NCBI RefSeq assembly: GCF_002077695.1
Contig: NZ_MWUE01000008.1
Location: 124,001-188,000 of the forward strand
Origin: Pantoea latae
GTDB lineage: Bacteria; Pseudomonadota; Gammaproteobacteria; Enterobacterales; Enterobacteriaceae
Direction of reading: 5' to 3'
DNA: 64,000 bases
The notes under the pieces: generated by a model
Databases searched by the model: none
Seen by the model: the letters and a program-made list of their open reading frames with translations, nothing else
Told to the model about the DNA's origin: nothing
Shown: in pieces, positions 30,190 through 40,289 of the stretch
Layout: each line of letters begins with the position of its first letter
Numbering within the stretch: position 1 is the first letter of the stretch
Program-made: the position numbers and the translations under genes

Positions 30190-31875
30190 TTAATGAGTGT
30201 TGGCGGGGCGCGACGCATACTGCGGCTCGGCCGCCGCGCACCAGAGTTGATAACGTTCGTAAAGCTGCTGATAGCGTGCGACGCGCGCGGCGTCAGGCTG
30301 TAGCGTGACGGCGACCGGACTGGCCATGGCTTTTTGCGCCTCGGGCACCGAGGCGTAGACGCCGGCGGCGACGGCGGCGAAGATCGCCGCGCCCAGCGCG
30401 CAGCACTCGTCAGAGGCGACGATATCGAGCGGGCGGTTCATCACGTCGCAGCACGCCTGCATGATGGCAGGGGATTTGCGCGCGATGCCGCCCAGCGTCA
30501 GGATGTTCTCCACCGGGATTTGCTGCTGTTCGAAGCACTCCATAATGGCGCGCGCGCCAAAGGCGGTGGCGGCGATCAGACCGCCGAACAGCGCCGGGGC
30601 GTCGGTGCCGAGATTAAGGTCGGTGATCACCCCCTTCAGGCGCTGGTTGGCGTTAGGGGTGCGGCGGCCGTTAAACCAGTCGAGCACCACCGGCAGATGA
30701 TCGAGCTGCGGATCGGCGGCCCAGGCCTCGGTCAGCTGACGCAGCAGGTTACGCTGCATCTCCGCCAGTTGCGGCTGAAGCTCCGGATGCTGCGCCGCCG
30801 CCTGCTGCAGCGGCCAGCCGAGCAGGCGGCTAAACCAGGCGTAGATATCGCCGAACGCCGACTGGCCCGCTTCGCAGCCAATCGCGCCCGGCATCACGCT
30901 GCCGTCGACCTGGCCGCAGATGCCGCTGATGGCGCGATCGCCCACGCGCTGCGCGTCGGCAATCAGGATGTCGCAGGTCGAGGTGCCGATCACTTTGACC
31001 AGCGTATAGGGCTGCGCGCCAGCGCCCACCGCGCCCATATGGCAGTCGAACGCGCCGCCGGCGATAGTGACGCTCTGCGTCAGGCCGAGCCGCTGCGCCC
31101 ATTCCGCGCTCAGGGTGCCGACCGGGATATCGGCGGTCCAGGTGTCGTGGAACAGCGGCGAGTCGAGCTGCTGGGTCAGCAGCGGGTCGAGCGCGTTGAG
31201 GAAATCGATATCGGGCAGACCCTGCCATTCAGGGTGCCAGAGCGCCTTATGGCCCGCGGCGCAGCGGCTGCGGCGCAGGCTGGCGGGCGCGGTGGTGCCG
31301 CTCAGCAGCGCCGGCACCCAGTCGCACAGCTCCACCCAGGAGACGGCGGCGTCGCGCACCGCGGCGTCGGCGCGGGAAACGTGCAGAATTTTGGCCCAGA
31401 ACCACTCAGACGAGTAGATGCCGCCGATATAGCGGCTGTAGTCGGTAAAGCGGCCGCTGCGGCAGAGCTGATTAATCGCCTCAGCCTCTTCGATCGCGGT
31501 GTGATCCTTCCACAGCACGAACATGGCGTTGGGGTTGTCGGCAAAGTCGGGACGCAGCGCCAGCACGTTGCCGTCGCGGTCGATGGGCGCGGGCGTAGAG
31601 CCGGTGGTATCGACGCCGATTCCCGTGACGCTGTCACGTTGTTCCGGCGTCAGCGCGTCAAGTACGCCCAGCAGTGCCTTTTCCATCGCCTCAATATAGT
31701 CGAGCGGATGGTGGCGAAAACGGTTGGCGTGGGGATCGCTGTACAAACCCTGCTGCCAGCGCGAGTAGTTCACCACGGCGGTTTGCAGCTCGCTGCCGCT
31801 GTCGCAGTCCACCGCCAGCGCACGCACCGAATCACTGCCAAAGTCGAGGCCCAGAGTGATGGCTCCAGCACGCAT
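30190..31875 (-). CDS. araB: L-ribulokinase
   Basis: 561 residues, FGGY sugar-kinase family. N-terminal phosphate loop [30 protein letters not shown], and the C-terminal [14 protein letters not shown] adenosine motif. Phosphorylates L-ribulose to L-ribulose-5-phosphate. GGAGATTTCTG precedes the ATG. First gene of araBA, divergent from araFGH. Confidence 0.97.
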   Translation of the reverse strand: MRAGAITLGLDFGSDSVRALAVDCDSGSELQTAVVNYSRWQQGLYSDPHANRFRHHPLDYIEAMEKALLGVLDALTPEQRDSVTGIGVDTTGSTPAPIDRDGNVLALRPDFADNPNAMFVLWKDHTAIEEAEAINQLCRSGRFTDYSRYIGGIYSSEWFWAKILHVSRADAAVRDAAVSWVELCDWVPALLSGTTAPASLRRSRCAAGHKALWHPEWQGLPDIDFLNALDPLLTQQLDSPLFHDTWTADIPVGTLSAEWAQRLGLTQSVTIAGGAFDCHMGAVGAGAQPYTLVKVIGTSTCDILIADAQRVGDRAISGICGQVDGSVMPGAIGCEAGQSAFGDIYAWFSRLLGWPLQQAAAQHPELQPQLAEMQRNLLRQLTEAWAADPQLDHLPVVLDWFNGRRTPNANQRLKGVITDLNLGTDAPALFGGLIAATAFGARAIMECFEQQQIPVENILTLGGIARKSPAIMQACCDVMNRPLDIVASDECCALGAAIFAAVAAGVYASVPEAQKAMASPVAVTLQPDAARVARYQQLYERYQLWCAAAEPQYASRPANTH

Positions 31876-32009
31876 CAGAAATCTCCTGTTATCAATAATC
31901 GTCCTTCCATCCTGTGGCGACGGCGGCGGAAACGTTAATCACCGATGGCTGAGAATATGCACTTTTCTGCCATCAGCAGCGATTTTGTGATCGCCGACAA
32001 AAGTTGCCG

Positions 32010-32047
32010 GTCGGTTAAAATTGCTGAATATATGGAACATTTTGCCG
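32010..32047 (-). promoter_or_regulatory. AraC I1-I2 type operator of araB
   Basis: On the minus strand GCA-N6-TCCATA (32045-32031) matches the fixed positions of E. coli araI1, and a second GCA-N6-ACCGAC begins exactly 21 bp downstream (32024), the I1-I2 spacing that lets one AraC dimer activate transcription. A CCGACC hexamer overlaps the second half-site as a -35-like element. araC itself lies 3.6 kb away. Confidence 0.6.
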
Positions 32048-32181
32048 TGATTTCAGGGTGTGATACCGCTCTACATTTTTCATCTGCTTTCCCGCTACAA
32101 CTAGCCCAGCGTTTGCACAGGCTTTACTCATTCGCCGGTCTAACGCGCTGATTTTCATCTGTACCCAAAAAAGAAAATTAA

Positions 32182-32197
32182 CTGGTAGCGTTTACAC
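32182..32197. promoter_or_regulatory. GalR/LacI-type operator upstream of araF
   Basis: CTGGTAGCGTTTACAC; its complement starts GTGTAAACGCTACCA, close to galO (GTGTAAACGATTCCAC). It lies about 47 bp before the araF start. Confidence 0.55.
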
Positions 32198-32243
32198 CGA
32201 TTCGTTAACAGCAGGGAAAAACACCCTGGCTCCGGAGAGCATC

Positions 32244-33227
32244 ATGCATAAATTCACTAAAGCGTTCGCGGCCATCGGCCTGGCAGCGGTTATGTCACAT
32301 TCCGCTATCGCCGACACCATGAAGCTGGGATTTCTCGTCAAGCAGCCTGAAGAACCCTGGTTCCAGACCGAGTGGAAATTCGCGGACAAGGCCGGCAAGG
32401 ATTTAGGCTTTGAAGTGATCAAAATCGCCATTCCCGACGGCGAGAAAACCCTTAACGCCATCGACAGCCTGGCCGCCAGCGGCGCGAAGGGCTTCGTGAT
32501 CTGCACCCCCGATCCTAAACTCGGCTCCGCTATCGTCGCCAAGGCGCGCGGCTACGACCTGAAGGTGATCGCCGTCGACGACCAGTTCGTTAACGCCAAA
32601 GGCAAACCGATGGAGAGCGTGCCGCTGGTGATGATGGCCGCCACTAAAATCGGCGAGCGTCAGGGGCAGGAACTCTATAAAGAGATGCAGAAGCGCGGCT
32701 GGAACGCTAAAGAGACCGGCGTGATGGCGATTACCGCCAACGAGCTGGATACCGCGCGCCGCCGCACCGGCGGCTCGATGGAGGCGCTGAAAGCGGCCGG
32801 CTTCCCGGCGGCGCAGATCTATCAGGTGCCGACCAAATCTAACGATATCCCCGGCGCGTTTGACGCCGGCAACTCGCTGCTGGTACAGCATCCGGAAGTG
32901 AAACACTGGCTGATCGTCGGCATGAATGACAACACCGTGCTGGGCGGCGTGCGCGCCACCGAAGGCCAGGGCTTTAAGGCGGCGGACGTGATCGGCATCG
33001 GCATCAACGGCGTCGACGCCATCAGCGAACTGTCAAAGGACAAGGCGACCGGCTTCTACGGATCGCTGCTGCCGAGCCCGGACGTGCACGGCTACAAGAG
33101 CAGCCAGATGCTCTACGAATGGGTGAGCAAAGGGGCTGAGCCGCCGAAATTCACCGAAGTCACCGACGTGGTGCTGATTACCCGCGATAACTTCAAAACC
33201 GAACTGGCGAAGAAAGGGTTGATGTAA
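32244..33227 (+). CDS. araF: L-arabinose ABC transporter, periplasmic binding protein AraF
   Basis: 327 residues, very close to E. coli AraF. Sec signal MHKFTKAFAAIGLAAVMS... cleaved near residue 23; mature part has the arabinose-binding segments LGFLVKQPEEPWFQTEW, VICTPDPKLGSAIVAKARG, ANELDTARRRTGGSM and IGINGVDAISELSK. Delivers L-arabinose to AraGH in the inner membrane. GGAGAGCATC precedes the ATG. Followed by a stable hairpin before araG. Confidence 0.98.
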   Translation: MHKFTKAFAAIGLAAVMSHSAIADTMKLGFLVKQPEEPWFQTEWKFADKAGKDLGFEVIKIAIPDGEKTLNAIDSLAASGAKGFVICTPDPKLGSAIVAKARGYDLKVIAVDDQFVNAKGKPMESVPLVMMAATKIGERQGQELYKEMQKRGWNAKETGVMAITANELDTARRRTGGSMEALKAAGFPAAQIYQVPTKSNDIPGAFDAGNSLLVQHPEVKHWLIVGMNDNTVLGGVRATEGQGFKAADVIGIGINGVDAISELSKDKATGFYGSLLPSPDVHGYKSSQMLYEWVSKGAEPPKFTEVTDVVLITRDNFKTELAKKGLM

Positions 33228-33238
33228 ACCCGCGTACC

Positions 33239-33262
33239 GTGCCGCCGCCTGCGCGGCGGCAC
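33239..33262 (+). other. Intercistronic hairpin between araF and araG
   Basis: 10-bp perfect stem GTGCCGCCGC/GCGGCGGCAC with a 4-base loop and no T run; more likely an mRNA-stabilising or processing hairpin protecting araF mRNA than a terminator. Confidence 0.6.
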
Positions 33263-33288
33263 CTTTACGGTAAACCAGAGGAGTTACC

Positions 33289-34809
33289 ATGAATAGCGAG
33301 CCAACCTTTCTGTCGTTTCATGGCATCAGCAAAACCTTTCCCGGCGTCAAGGCGCTGCAGGATATCTCATTCGACTGCCGCGGTGGTGAAGTGCACGCCC
33401 TGATGGGCGAGAACGGCGCGGGCAAATCGACGCTGCTGAAAATTCTCAGCGGCAGCTATCAGCCGAGCGGCGGCGAAATCCGCATCAAAGGCGAGCCGGT
33501 GAGCTTTCAGCATACCGGCGAGGCGCTGGACGCCGGTGTCGCCATCATCTACCAGGAGCTGCATCTGGTGCCGGAGATGAGCGTGGCGGAGAACATCTAC
33601 CTCGGCCAGATCCCGCACCGGCGCGGGCTGGTGAACCGCAAGCTGCTGCGCTACGAAGCGGGGCTGCAGCTGAAAAATCTCGGCATGGATATCGATCCCG
33701 ATATGCCGCTGAAATATCTCTCTCTTGGCCAGTGGCAGATGGTGGAGATCGCCAAGGCGCTGGCGCGCAACGCGCGCATTATCGCCTTCGACGAGCCGAC
33801 CAGCTCGCTGTCGGCGCGTGAAATCGAGAACCTGTTCCGCGTCATCCGCCAGCTGCGCGCAGAGGGACGCGTGGTGCTCTACGTCTCGCACCGCATGGAG
33901 GAGATCTTCGCCCTGAGCGACGCCATTACCGTATTCAAGGATGGCCGCTACGTGCGCACCTTTACCGATATGGCCAATACCCATCACGACGATCTGGTGC
34001 AGGCGATGGTGGGACGCAACCTCGGCGACATCTACGGCTATGCGCCGCGTCCGCACGGGCCGGTGCGTCTGGTGCTGGAGAAGGTGGAGGCGAAGGGCGT
34101 GCGCGAGCCGATTTCGCTTGAGGTGCGCGCCGGGGAAATTGTCGGCCTGTTCGGGCTGGTGGGCGCCGGGCGCAGCGAGCTGATGAAAGGGGTGTTTGGC
34201 GCCACGCGACTGCGCGGCGGCCGCATTCTGCTGGATGGTGAGGTGCTAAAGCTGCGCGAGCCGATCGACGCCATCCGCGCCGGCGTGATGCTCTGCCCGG
34301 AAGATCGTAAAGCCGAAGGGATCATCCCGGTGCACTCGGTGCGCGACAATATCAACATCAGCGCGCGGCGTCACAACCTCACTGCCGGCTGCCTGATCAA
34401 AAATCAGTGGGAAACGCGCAACGCCGACAGCCATATTCGCTCACTCAATATCAAAACGCCGCACGCCGAGCAGCTGATCATGAATCTCTCCGGCGGCAAC
34501 CAGCAGAAGGCGATTCTCGGCCGCTGGCTGTCGGAAGAGATGAAGGTGATCCTGCTGGATGAACCGACGCGCGGCATCGACGTCGGCGCGAAGCATGAAA
34601 TCTACAACCTGATCTATCAGCTGGCGAGCAAAGGCATCGCGGTGCTGTTCGCCTCCAGCGATCTGCCGGAGGTGATGGGCCTGGCCGACCGCATCGTGGT
34701 GATGCGCGAAGGCGCCATCGCCGGCGAACTGCTGCATGACGACGCCACGGAGCAGCAGACGCTGAGCCTGGCGATGCCTAAAACCACCCAAGCGGCCGCT
34801 GTGGCCTGA
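33289..34809 (+). CDS. araG: L-arabinose ABC transporter, double ATPase AraG
   Basis: 506 residues. Domain 1: Walker [12 protein letters not shown] (about 40-50), signature [15 protein letters not shown], Walker [12 protein letters not shown]. Domain 2: degenerate Walker [17 protein letters not shown], signature [15 protein letters not shown]. Typical CUT2 ATPase energising AraH. GAGGAGTTACC upstream of the ATG. Same length as YtfR in the neighbouring operon but clearly a distinct paralogue. Confidence 0.97.
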   Translation: MNSEPTFLSFHGISKTFPGVKALQDISFDCRGGEVHALMGENGAGKSTLLKILSGSYQPSGGEIRIKGEPVSFQHTGEALDAGVAIIYQELHLVPEMSVAENIYLGQIPHRRGLVNRKLLRYEAGLQLKNLGMDIDPDMPLKYLSLGQWQMVEIAKALARNARIIAFDEPTSSLSAREIENLFRVIRQLRAEGRVVLYVSHRMEEIFALSDAITVFKDGRYVRTFTDMANTHHDDLVQAMVGRNLGDIYGYAPRPHGPVRLVLEKVEAKGVREPISLEVRAGEIVGLFGLVGAGRSELMKGVFGATRLRGGRILLDGEVLKLREPIDAIRAGVMLCPEDRKAEGIIPVHSVRDNINISARRHNLTAGCLIKNQWETRNADSHIRSLNIKTPHAEQLIMNLSGGNQQKAILGRWLSEEMKVILLDEPTRGIDVGAKHEIYNLIYQLASKGIAVLFASSDLPEVMGLADRIVVMREGAIAGELLHDDATEQQTLSLAMPKTTQAAAVA

Positions 34810-34823
34810 CAGAGGAAAATATT

Positions 34824-35810
34824 ATGTCTTCATCCACAACTTCAGGTACGCCGCCGGTGCAGCAGCGCAGCGGGCTGCGCTTTGGGCGCATCTGGGACAA
34901 TTTCGGCATGCTGGTGGTGTTCGCGCTGCTGTTTGTCGCCTGCGCCGTGTTCGTGCCTAACTTCGGCTCCTTTATCAATATGAAAGGGCTGGGCCTGGCG
35001 ATGTCGATGTCGGGCATGGTGGCGTGCGGCATGCTGTTCTGCCTCGCCTCCGGCGATTTCGACCTTTCGGTCGCCTCGGTGATTGCCTGCGCCGGCGTGG
35101 TCGCCGCGGTGGTAATCAATATGACCGAAAGCCTGTGGATCGGCGTCTTCGCCGGCCTGCTGATCGGTGTCGCCACCGGCTTCGTCAACGGCTTTGTCAT
35201 CGCGCGGCTGAAAATCAACGCGCTGATCACCACGCTGGCGACGATGCAGATCGTGCGCGGCCTGGCCTATATCTTCTCCGACGGCAAGGCGGTCGGCATT
35301 GAAGATGAGCGCTTCTTTACCCTCGGCTTCGCCAACTGGCTCGGCGTGCCCGCGCCTATCTGGCTCACTATTGCCACCATGCTGATCTTCGGCTTCCTGC
35401 TGAATAAAACCACCTTTGGCCGCAACACGCTGGCGATCGGCGGCAATGAAGAGGCGGCGCGGCTGGCGGGCGTGCCGGTGGTGCGCACCCGCATCATTAT
35501 CTTTATTCTCTCCGGGCTGGTGTCGGCGGCGGCGGGCATTATTCTCGCCTCGCGCATGACCAGCGGTCAGCCGATGACCTCACTGGGCTATGAGCTGGTG
35601 GTGATCTCCGCCTGCGTGCTGGGCGGCGTCTCGCTGAAGGGCGGTATCGGCAAAATTTCCTACGTGGTCGCAGGGGTGCTGATCCTCGGCACCGTTGAAA
35701 ATGCGATGAATTTACTGAATATCTCGCCATTCTCACAGTACGTGGTGCGTGGTCTGATACTGTTAGCGGCGGTGATTTTCGACCGCTACAAACAGAAGCA
35801 TAAAGCCTGA
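34824..35810 (+). CDS. araH: L-arabinose ABC transporter permease AraH
   Basis: 328 residues with about eight to ten helices. A CUT2 loop is present as ASGDFDLSVASVIACAGVV, and SACVLGGVSLKGGIGKISYV near the C-terminus. Forms the membrane channel for L-arabinose import. AGAGGAAAATATT precedes the ATG, 14 bp after araG. A stem without a T run (35823-35840) separates it from araC. Confidence 0.97.
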   Translation: MSSSTTSGTPPVQQRSGLRFGRIWDNFGMLVVFALLFVACAVFVPNFGSFINMKGLGLAMSMSGMVACGMLFCLASGDFDLSVASVIACAGVVAAVVINMTESLWIGVFAGLLIGVATGFVNGFVIARLKINALITTLATMQIVRGLAYIFSDGKAVGIEDERFFTLGFANWLGVPAPIWLTIATMLIFGFLLNKTTFGRNTLAIGGNEEAARLAGVPVVRTRIIIFILSGLVSAAAGIILASRMTSGQPMTSLGYELVVISACVLGGVSLKGGIGKISYVVAGVLILGTVENAMNLLNISPFSQYVVRGLILLAAVIFDRYKQKHKA

Positions 35811-35822
35811 CGGCAAAAAGAG

Positions 35823-35840
35823 GCGGCGCTCAGGCGCCGC
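35823..35840 (+). other. Hairpin between araH and araC
   Basis: GCGGCGC-TCAG-GCGCCGC, no T run; probable mRNA processing or partial termination point. Confidence 0.45.
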
Positions 35841-35872
35841 GCTCTGCTAAATCCTGACTAAGTGAGGACGTT

Positions 35873-36790
35873 ATGTACCACCGTGAATCCACAGCGGCGC
35901 AGCAAAATCCTCTGTTGCCTGGTTATCCCTTTAACGCCTGGCTGGTCGCCGGGCTGACCCCTGTGACGGCCGATGGGCCGCTCGACTTCTTTATCGACCG
36001 TCCCCACGGCATGAAAGGCTTTATTCTTAACCTCACCATTAAAGGCAAAGGGCGCGTGTTCGACGGCGAAAACGGCTTCGACTGCCTGCCGGGCGATATG
36101 CTGCTGTTTCAGCCGAAAACGCCGCACTACTATGGACGCGCGTCGGACAGCCCCGAATGGCATCACCGCTGGGTTTACTTCCGGCCGCGCGCCTACTGGA
36201 ACGACTGGCTGCAGTGGCAGGACGCGCGCGAGGGCGTAGGCCGGCTGCATCTCAACGAGACGCTGCGCGCCGAGTTCGACCGGCTGTTCGCCAGCATCGA
36301 GCAGACCCACAATTCGGGTCGCCGCTTCGCCGAGGAGCTGGCGATGAACCTGCTGGAGCGTCTGCTGCTGCGCGCGGTAGAGGAAGATCCGCGCAGCCAT
36401 CAGCAGGTGCGCGATCCGCGCATTATCGAAGCTTGTCAGTACGTCACCAATCATCTCGCCAGCGAGGTGAAAATCGAAGAGGTGGCGCGCCACGTCTGTT
36501 TGTCACCGTCGCGGCTGGCGCACCTGTTTCGCGAACAGATGGGAGTGAATCTGCTGCGCTGGCGCGAAGACCAGCGCGTGATCCGCGCCAAGCTGCTGCT
36601 GCAAACCACCCAGGAGCCGATCGCCAGCGTCGGACGCGAAGTCGGCTACGACGACCAGCTCTACTTTTCGCGCGTGTTCCGCAAGCGCGTCGGCGTCAGC
36701 CCCAGCGATTTCCGCCGCCGCAACCAGGATGCGCAGGACAGCCTGATCGCCGAAACGCCCTGGCCAATGGCGCAGAGTGCTATCTCCTGA
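35873..36790 (+). CDS. araC: Arabinose operon regulator AraC
   Basis: 305 residues. N-terminal cupin that binds arabinose ([42 protein letters not shown]), then two helix-turn-helix motifs ([21 protein letters not shown] and [20 protein letters not shown]). Activates ara genes with arabinose and represses by looping without it. It is last in the araFGH-araC direction instead of divergent from araBAD as in E. coli, and may be co-transcribed with araFGH. Confidence 0.97.
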   Translation: MYHRESTAAQQNPLLPGYPFNAWLVAGLTPVTADGPLDFFIDRPHGMKGFILNLTIKGKGRVFDGENGFDCLPGDMLLFQPKTPHYYGRASDSPEWHHRWVYFRPRAYWNDWLQWQDAREGVGRLHLNETLRAEFDRLFASIEQTHNSGRRFAEELAMNLLERLLLRAVEEDPRSHQQVRDPRIIEACQYVTNHLASEVKIEEVARHVCLSPSRLAHLFREQMGVNLLRWREDQRVIRAKLLLQTTQEPIASVGREVGYDDQLYFSRVFRKRVGVSPSDFRRRNQDAQDSLIAETPWPMAQSAIS

Positions 36791-36868
36791 TTTTTCGGGG
36801 GATTCCCGCTTGTTCTAACCGACGCAATGGTCTTAAATCAGTCGGGTATGCGAATAAGAGGAGTGATA

Positions 36869-37909
36869 ATGAGCGACAAACTTCGTGTTGGATTGATAGG
36901 GTATGGCTTCGCCAGTAAGACGTTTCACGCGCCGCTGATTGCGGGCACGCCCGATGTCGAGCTGGCCGCTATCTCCAGTAGCGACGAAGCGAAAGTGCAC
37001 GCCGACTGGCCACAGGTCAAGGTGGTGGCCGACCCGCAGGCGCTGCTGGACGATCCCTCTCTGCAGCTGATCGTCATCCCGACGCCGAACGATACCCATT
37101 TCCCGCTGGCCAAGGCGGCACTGAATGCCGGTAAACACGTGGTGGTGGACAAACCGTTTACCGTGACGTTGTCACAGGCACGGGAGCTGGAGGCGCTGGC
37201 GAAAGCCAAAGGTCTGCTGCTTTCCGTGTTCCATAACCGCCGCTGGGACAGCGACTTCCTGACCCTCAAGCAGCTGCTGAACGACGGCACGCTGGGCGAG
37301 GTGCGCTATTTCGAATCTCATTTCGACCGTTTCCGTCCCGAGGTGCGTCAGCGCTGGCGCGAAATGAAGGGCGCAGGCAGCGGCATCTGGTACGATCTGG
37401 GGCCGCATCTGCTCGACCAGGCGCTGCAGCTGTTTGGCGCGCCGGTGGCCATCAACGTCGATATGGCGGAGATGCGTCCGGGCGCGCAGACCACCGACTA
37501 CTTTCACGCCACGCTGACCTATCCGCAGCGCCGCGTGGTGCTGCACGCCAGCATGCTGGTGGCCGCCGAGTCGCCGCGCTACGTGGTGCACGGCACGCGC
37601 GGCAGCTACGTCAAGTACGGTCTGGATCCGCAGGAGGATCGGCTGAAAGCGGGCGATTTCCCGCCGGGCGAAGAGTGGGGCTATGACATGCGCGACGGCG
37701 TGCTGACGCTGGCGGAAGGCGACGGTGTAAAAGAAGAGACGCTGATGACGCAGCCAGGCAACTATCCCGCCTACTATGCGGCGGTGCGCGACGCCATTAG
37801 CGGACGCGGCAGCAATCCGGTCACGGCGCAAGAGGCGATTCAGGTGATGGAGCTGATTGAGCTGGGGCTGCAGTCGGCGGAGAAACGCCAGACGCTGTCG
37901 CTGAAGTAA
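36869..37909 (+). CDS. ydgJ: Gfo/Idh/MocA-family oxidoreductase YdgJ
   Basis: 346 residues from ATG at 36869 (AAGAGGAG upstream), matching E. coli YdgJ length; the in-frame ATG at 36827 has no such site. Rossmann fold GLIGYGFASKTFHAPL at the N-terminus, catalytic-region motif VVDKPFTVT (about 92-100) and a C-terminal alpha/beta domain. NAD(P)-dependent dehydrogenase of unknown sugar-like substrate. Marks the right edge of the sugar island where E. coli order resumes. Confidence 0.94.
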   Translation: MSDKLRVGLIGYGFASKTFHAPLIAGTPDVELAAISSSDEAKVHADWPQVKVVADPQALLDDPSLQLIVIPTPNDTHFPLAKAALNAGKHVVVDKPFTVTLSQARELEALAKAKGLLLSVFHNRRWDSDFLTLKQLLNDGTLGEVRYFESHFDRFRPEVRQRWREMKGAGSGIWYDLGPHLLDQALQLFGAPVAINVDMAEMRPGAQTTDYFHATLTYPQRRVVLHASMLVAAESPRYVVHGTRGSYVKYGLDPQEDRLKAGDFPPGEEWGYDMRDGVLTLAEGDGVKEETLMTQPGNYPAYYAAVRDAISGRGSNPVTAQEAIQVMELIELGLQSAEKRQTLSLK

Positions 37910-37915
37910 CACACG

Positions 37916-37972
37916 AAAGGCCAGCGCGATGCTGGCCTTGAGGTAGTGAGGCCGCCTGCGCGGCCTTTTTTT
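37916..37972. terminator. Double hairpin between convergent ydgJ and add
   Basis: GGCCAGC-GCGAT-GCTGGCC followed by AGGCCGC/GCGGCCT and T7 on the plus strand; terminates ydgJ. Confidence 0.88.
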
Positions 37973-38969
37973 ACGCCTGTACTTTATTGCGGATGGCGAT
38001 TTTCTCGGCGTCGCTCAGGAAGGCGATAGTCAGGCCGTTCTCCTGCGCCTGGCGCATCTGCGCGGCGCTCAGCCCGGCGGCAGGCGCGGCGTGCTGATAC
38101 TCGTGCGCCAGCTCAATGCCCTGAACCGCCGGATCGTCGGTATTGATGGTGGCGAGGATGCCGTGCTCCAGGAACTGTTTCAGCGGATGGTGCGCCAGCG
38201 AAGAGACGGTGCTGGTCTGGATATTGGAGGTCAGACAGGATTCGATGCCGATGCGGTGCTCGGCCAGAAAATCCATCAGCGCGCGGTCTTCAATCGCCTT
38301 CACGCCGTGGCCGATACGCTCGGCGCCCAGCTCGCGGATCGCCTGCCAGATGCTCTCCGGACCGGCCGCTTCGCCGGCATGCACCGTCACGCGGAACCCG
38401 GCGTCGCGCGCCTGGGTAAAGTGGCTGAGGAACTCGCTGCCGGGGAAGCCTAACTCGTCGCCCGCCAGATCGACGGCGGTAATATGATCGCGGTGCGCCA
38501 GCAGGCCTTCCAGCTCGCGCAGGCAGGCTTCGTCGCCGAAGGTGCGGCTCATGATGCCGATCAGACGCACGTCAACGTTATATTTCTGGCAGCCCGCTTT
38601 GATCCCGTCGATGACCGCTTCGACTACGCCCGCCACCGGCAGGTTGTGATTCATCGCCATATAGCCCGGCGAAAAGCGCAGCTCGGCGTAGTGAATGCCG
38701 GCGCGTGCCGCATCCTCTACGTTTTCCAGCGCGATGCGGCGACAGGCGTCGAGATCCCCCAGCACTTTGACGCCCCAGTCGAGCTTATTCAGGAAGCTCA
38801 CCAGGTCGGGCTGGTTTTCCACCACCTGAACGTGCGGGCGCAGCGATTCCAGCGTAGCGGCGGGCAGGGCGAGGTTAAACTGGCGGCCTAAATCCAGAAT
38901 GGTTTGCGCGCGAATGTTGCCGTCAAGATGGCGATGAATATCGGTAACGGGAAGGCTGGGATCGAACAT
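37971..38969 (-). CDS. add: Adenosine deaminase
   Basis: 332 residues from ATG at 38967-38969 (GAGAGTGCAG upstream); an upstream extension to 39068 is not supported. Zinc and catalytic motifs: [10 protein letters not shown] near the start, [12 protein letters not shown] with the catalytic Glu region (about 197-208), [12 protein letters not shown], and [10 protein letters not shown] with metal-binding Asp. Deaminates adenosine and deoxyadenosine to inosine forms. Confidence 0.98.
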   Translation of the reverse strand: MFDPSLPVTDIHRHLDGNIRAQTILDLGRQFNLALPAATLESLRPHVQVVENQPDLVSFLNKLDWGVKVLGDLDACRRIALENVEDAARAGIHYAELRFSPGYMAMNHNLPVAGVVEAVIDGIKAGCQKYNVDVRLIGIMSRTFGDEACLRELEGLLAHRDHITAVDLAGDELGFPGSEFLSHFTQARDAGFRVTVHAGEAAGPESIWQAIRELGAERIGHGVKAIEDRALMDFLAEHRIGIESCLTSNIQTSTVSSLAHHPLKQFLEHGILATINTDDPAVQGIELAHEYQHAAPAAGLSAAQMRQAQENGLTIAFLSDAEKIAIRNKVQA

Positions 38970-39102
38970 GCTGCACTCTCTGACAGGGATAAAAGTGCAG
39001 ACCATTATAGAAACATCTTGCGCAACATAGCGAGTCCTTTGCGCAACCTGCGGCGCATCTGCTGGCATAGTAAGCGAAAGGGCGGCTGCTCAGCCGCCCG
39101 TT

Positions 39103-40284
39103 TCACACCCCGAGCGCGTGCAGCGCTGCGATCAGACGATGCACGCCATCCTCCAGCTTGCTGCGCGGACAGCCGGCGTTCAGGCGCAAAAATCCCCGGC
39201 TCGCGTCGCCATAGGTTGAGCCGGGCATCATCGCCACTTTCTGCTGGCGGATAAGCTGCTGCTGCAGCGCCGTCTCGTCGACGCCGAGCGGGTTAAGATC
39301 GAGCCACGCCAGATAGGTCGCCTGCGGCGGCTGCCAGTCGAGTGCCGGAAAGGCGGCGTTTAGCCGCTGGGCGATAAAGTGCATATTCGCCTGCAGGTAG
39401 GCGCGCAGGGCGTCGAGCCAGGGCGCGCCGTCGCGGTAGGCGGCGATATGCGCCGCCACGGCGAGTACCGCCGGCGACGAGAGGCCGTTCGCCTTCATCT
39501 GCCTCAAAAAGGCGTGGCGATCCTCTCTATGTGGGATAATCCCCCATGCCCCGGTCAGCGCGGGGATATTAAAGCTCTTGGACGCGGAGGTGAACAGCGC
39601 CCAGTCGGCGCGTGCCACCTCGCTCCAGGGCACATGCACAACCTGGTTCATCACCATATCCATATGGATCTCATCGCTGATTACCCGCACCTGATAACGC
39701 TCGCACAGCGCCGCCATCTGCGTCAGTTCGTCGCGCGTCCAGACTTTGCCCGTGGGATTATGCGGGCTGCAGAGCAGCATCACTTTGCAGCCAGGCCGGG
39801 CAAGCTGGTGTTCCAGCGCCTGCATATCGCAGCGCCAGCCGTGAGTATCGCGCTGCAGCGGCTGCGGTAAAATGTGCCGTTGACTGGATGTCAACAAGGT
39901 GTAAAACGCATCATAGGCGGGCGTATGGATCACTACCTCGTCCCCGGGTTCGGTCCAGCGATACACCATCTGCGCCACCATAGCGATCACGGACGGCGCG
40001 TACACCAGCGTGTTCTCATCCAGCGTGGCGTTAAAACGCGTCTGCATCCAGTAGCAGATTGCCGAGAGAAAGTCGCTATGCTGCCAGCGGCTGTAGCCGA
40101 ACACGCCGTGGTCGATGCGCTGCTGCAGCGCCGCGCGAATGGCGGGTGCCACGGCGAAATCCATATCTGAAATGGTAAAGGGCAGCAGATCGGGCACGCC
40201 AAAGCGATCGGCGACAAAATCCCACTGAGTGCAGTAGCTGCCGCGGCGGTCGATAACCTGGTCAAAATCAAAAGGTTTCGTCAT
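39103..40284 (-). CDS. malY: PLP-dependent cystathionine beta-lyase / maltose regulon modulator MalY
   Basis: 393 residues, class I/II aminotransferase fold. The PLP lysine is in FTSASKSFNIPAL (about residues 228-240) and substrate-phosphate loops LLCSPHNPTGKVW and VISDEIHMDM are present. E. coli MalY has C-S lyase activity and binds MalT. Five bases separate it from malX, so malXY form one operon controlled by MalI. Confidence 0.95.
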   Translation of the reverse strand: MTKPFDFDQVIDRRGSYCTQWDFVADRFGVPDLLPFTISDMDFAVAPAIRAALQQRIDHGVFGYSRWQHSDFLSAICYWMQTRFNATLDENTLVYAPSVIAMVAQMVYRWTEPGDEVVIHTPAYDAFYTLLTSSQRHILPQPLQRDTHGWRCDMQALEHQLARPGCKVMLLCSPHNPTGKVWTRDELTQMAALCERYQVRVISDEIHMDMVMNQVVHVPWSEVARADWALFTSASKSFNIPALTGAWGIIPHREDRHAFLRQMKANGLSSPAVLAVAAHIAAYRDGAPWLDALRAYLQANMHFIAQRLNAAFPALDWQPPQATYLAWLDLNPLGVDETALQQQLIRQQKVAMMPGSTYGDASRGFLRLNAGCPRSKLEDGVHRLIAALHALGV

Positions 40285-40289
40285 ATTCG

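Larger units (their letters stand above)
31876..32243. promoter_or_regulatory. Divergent araBA / araFGH control region
   Basis: 368 bp without a gene. It contains AraC half-sites aimed at araB (32010-32047), a GalR/LacI-type operator near araF (32182-32197), and two weaker CRP-like sequences beginning TGTGA at 31986 and 32059. Confidence 0.75.
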
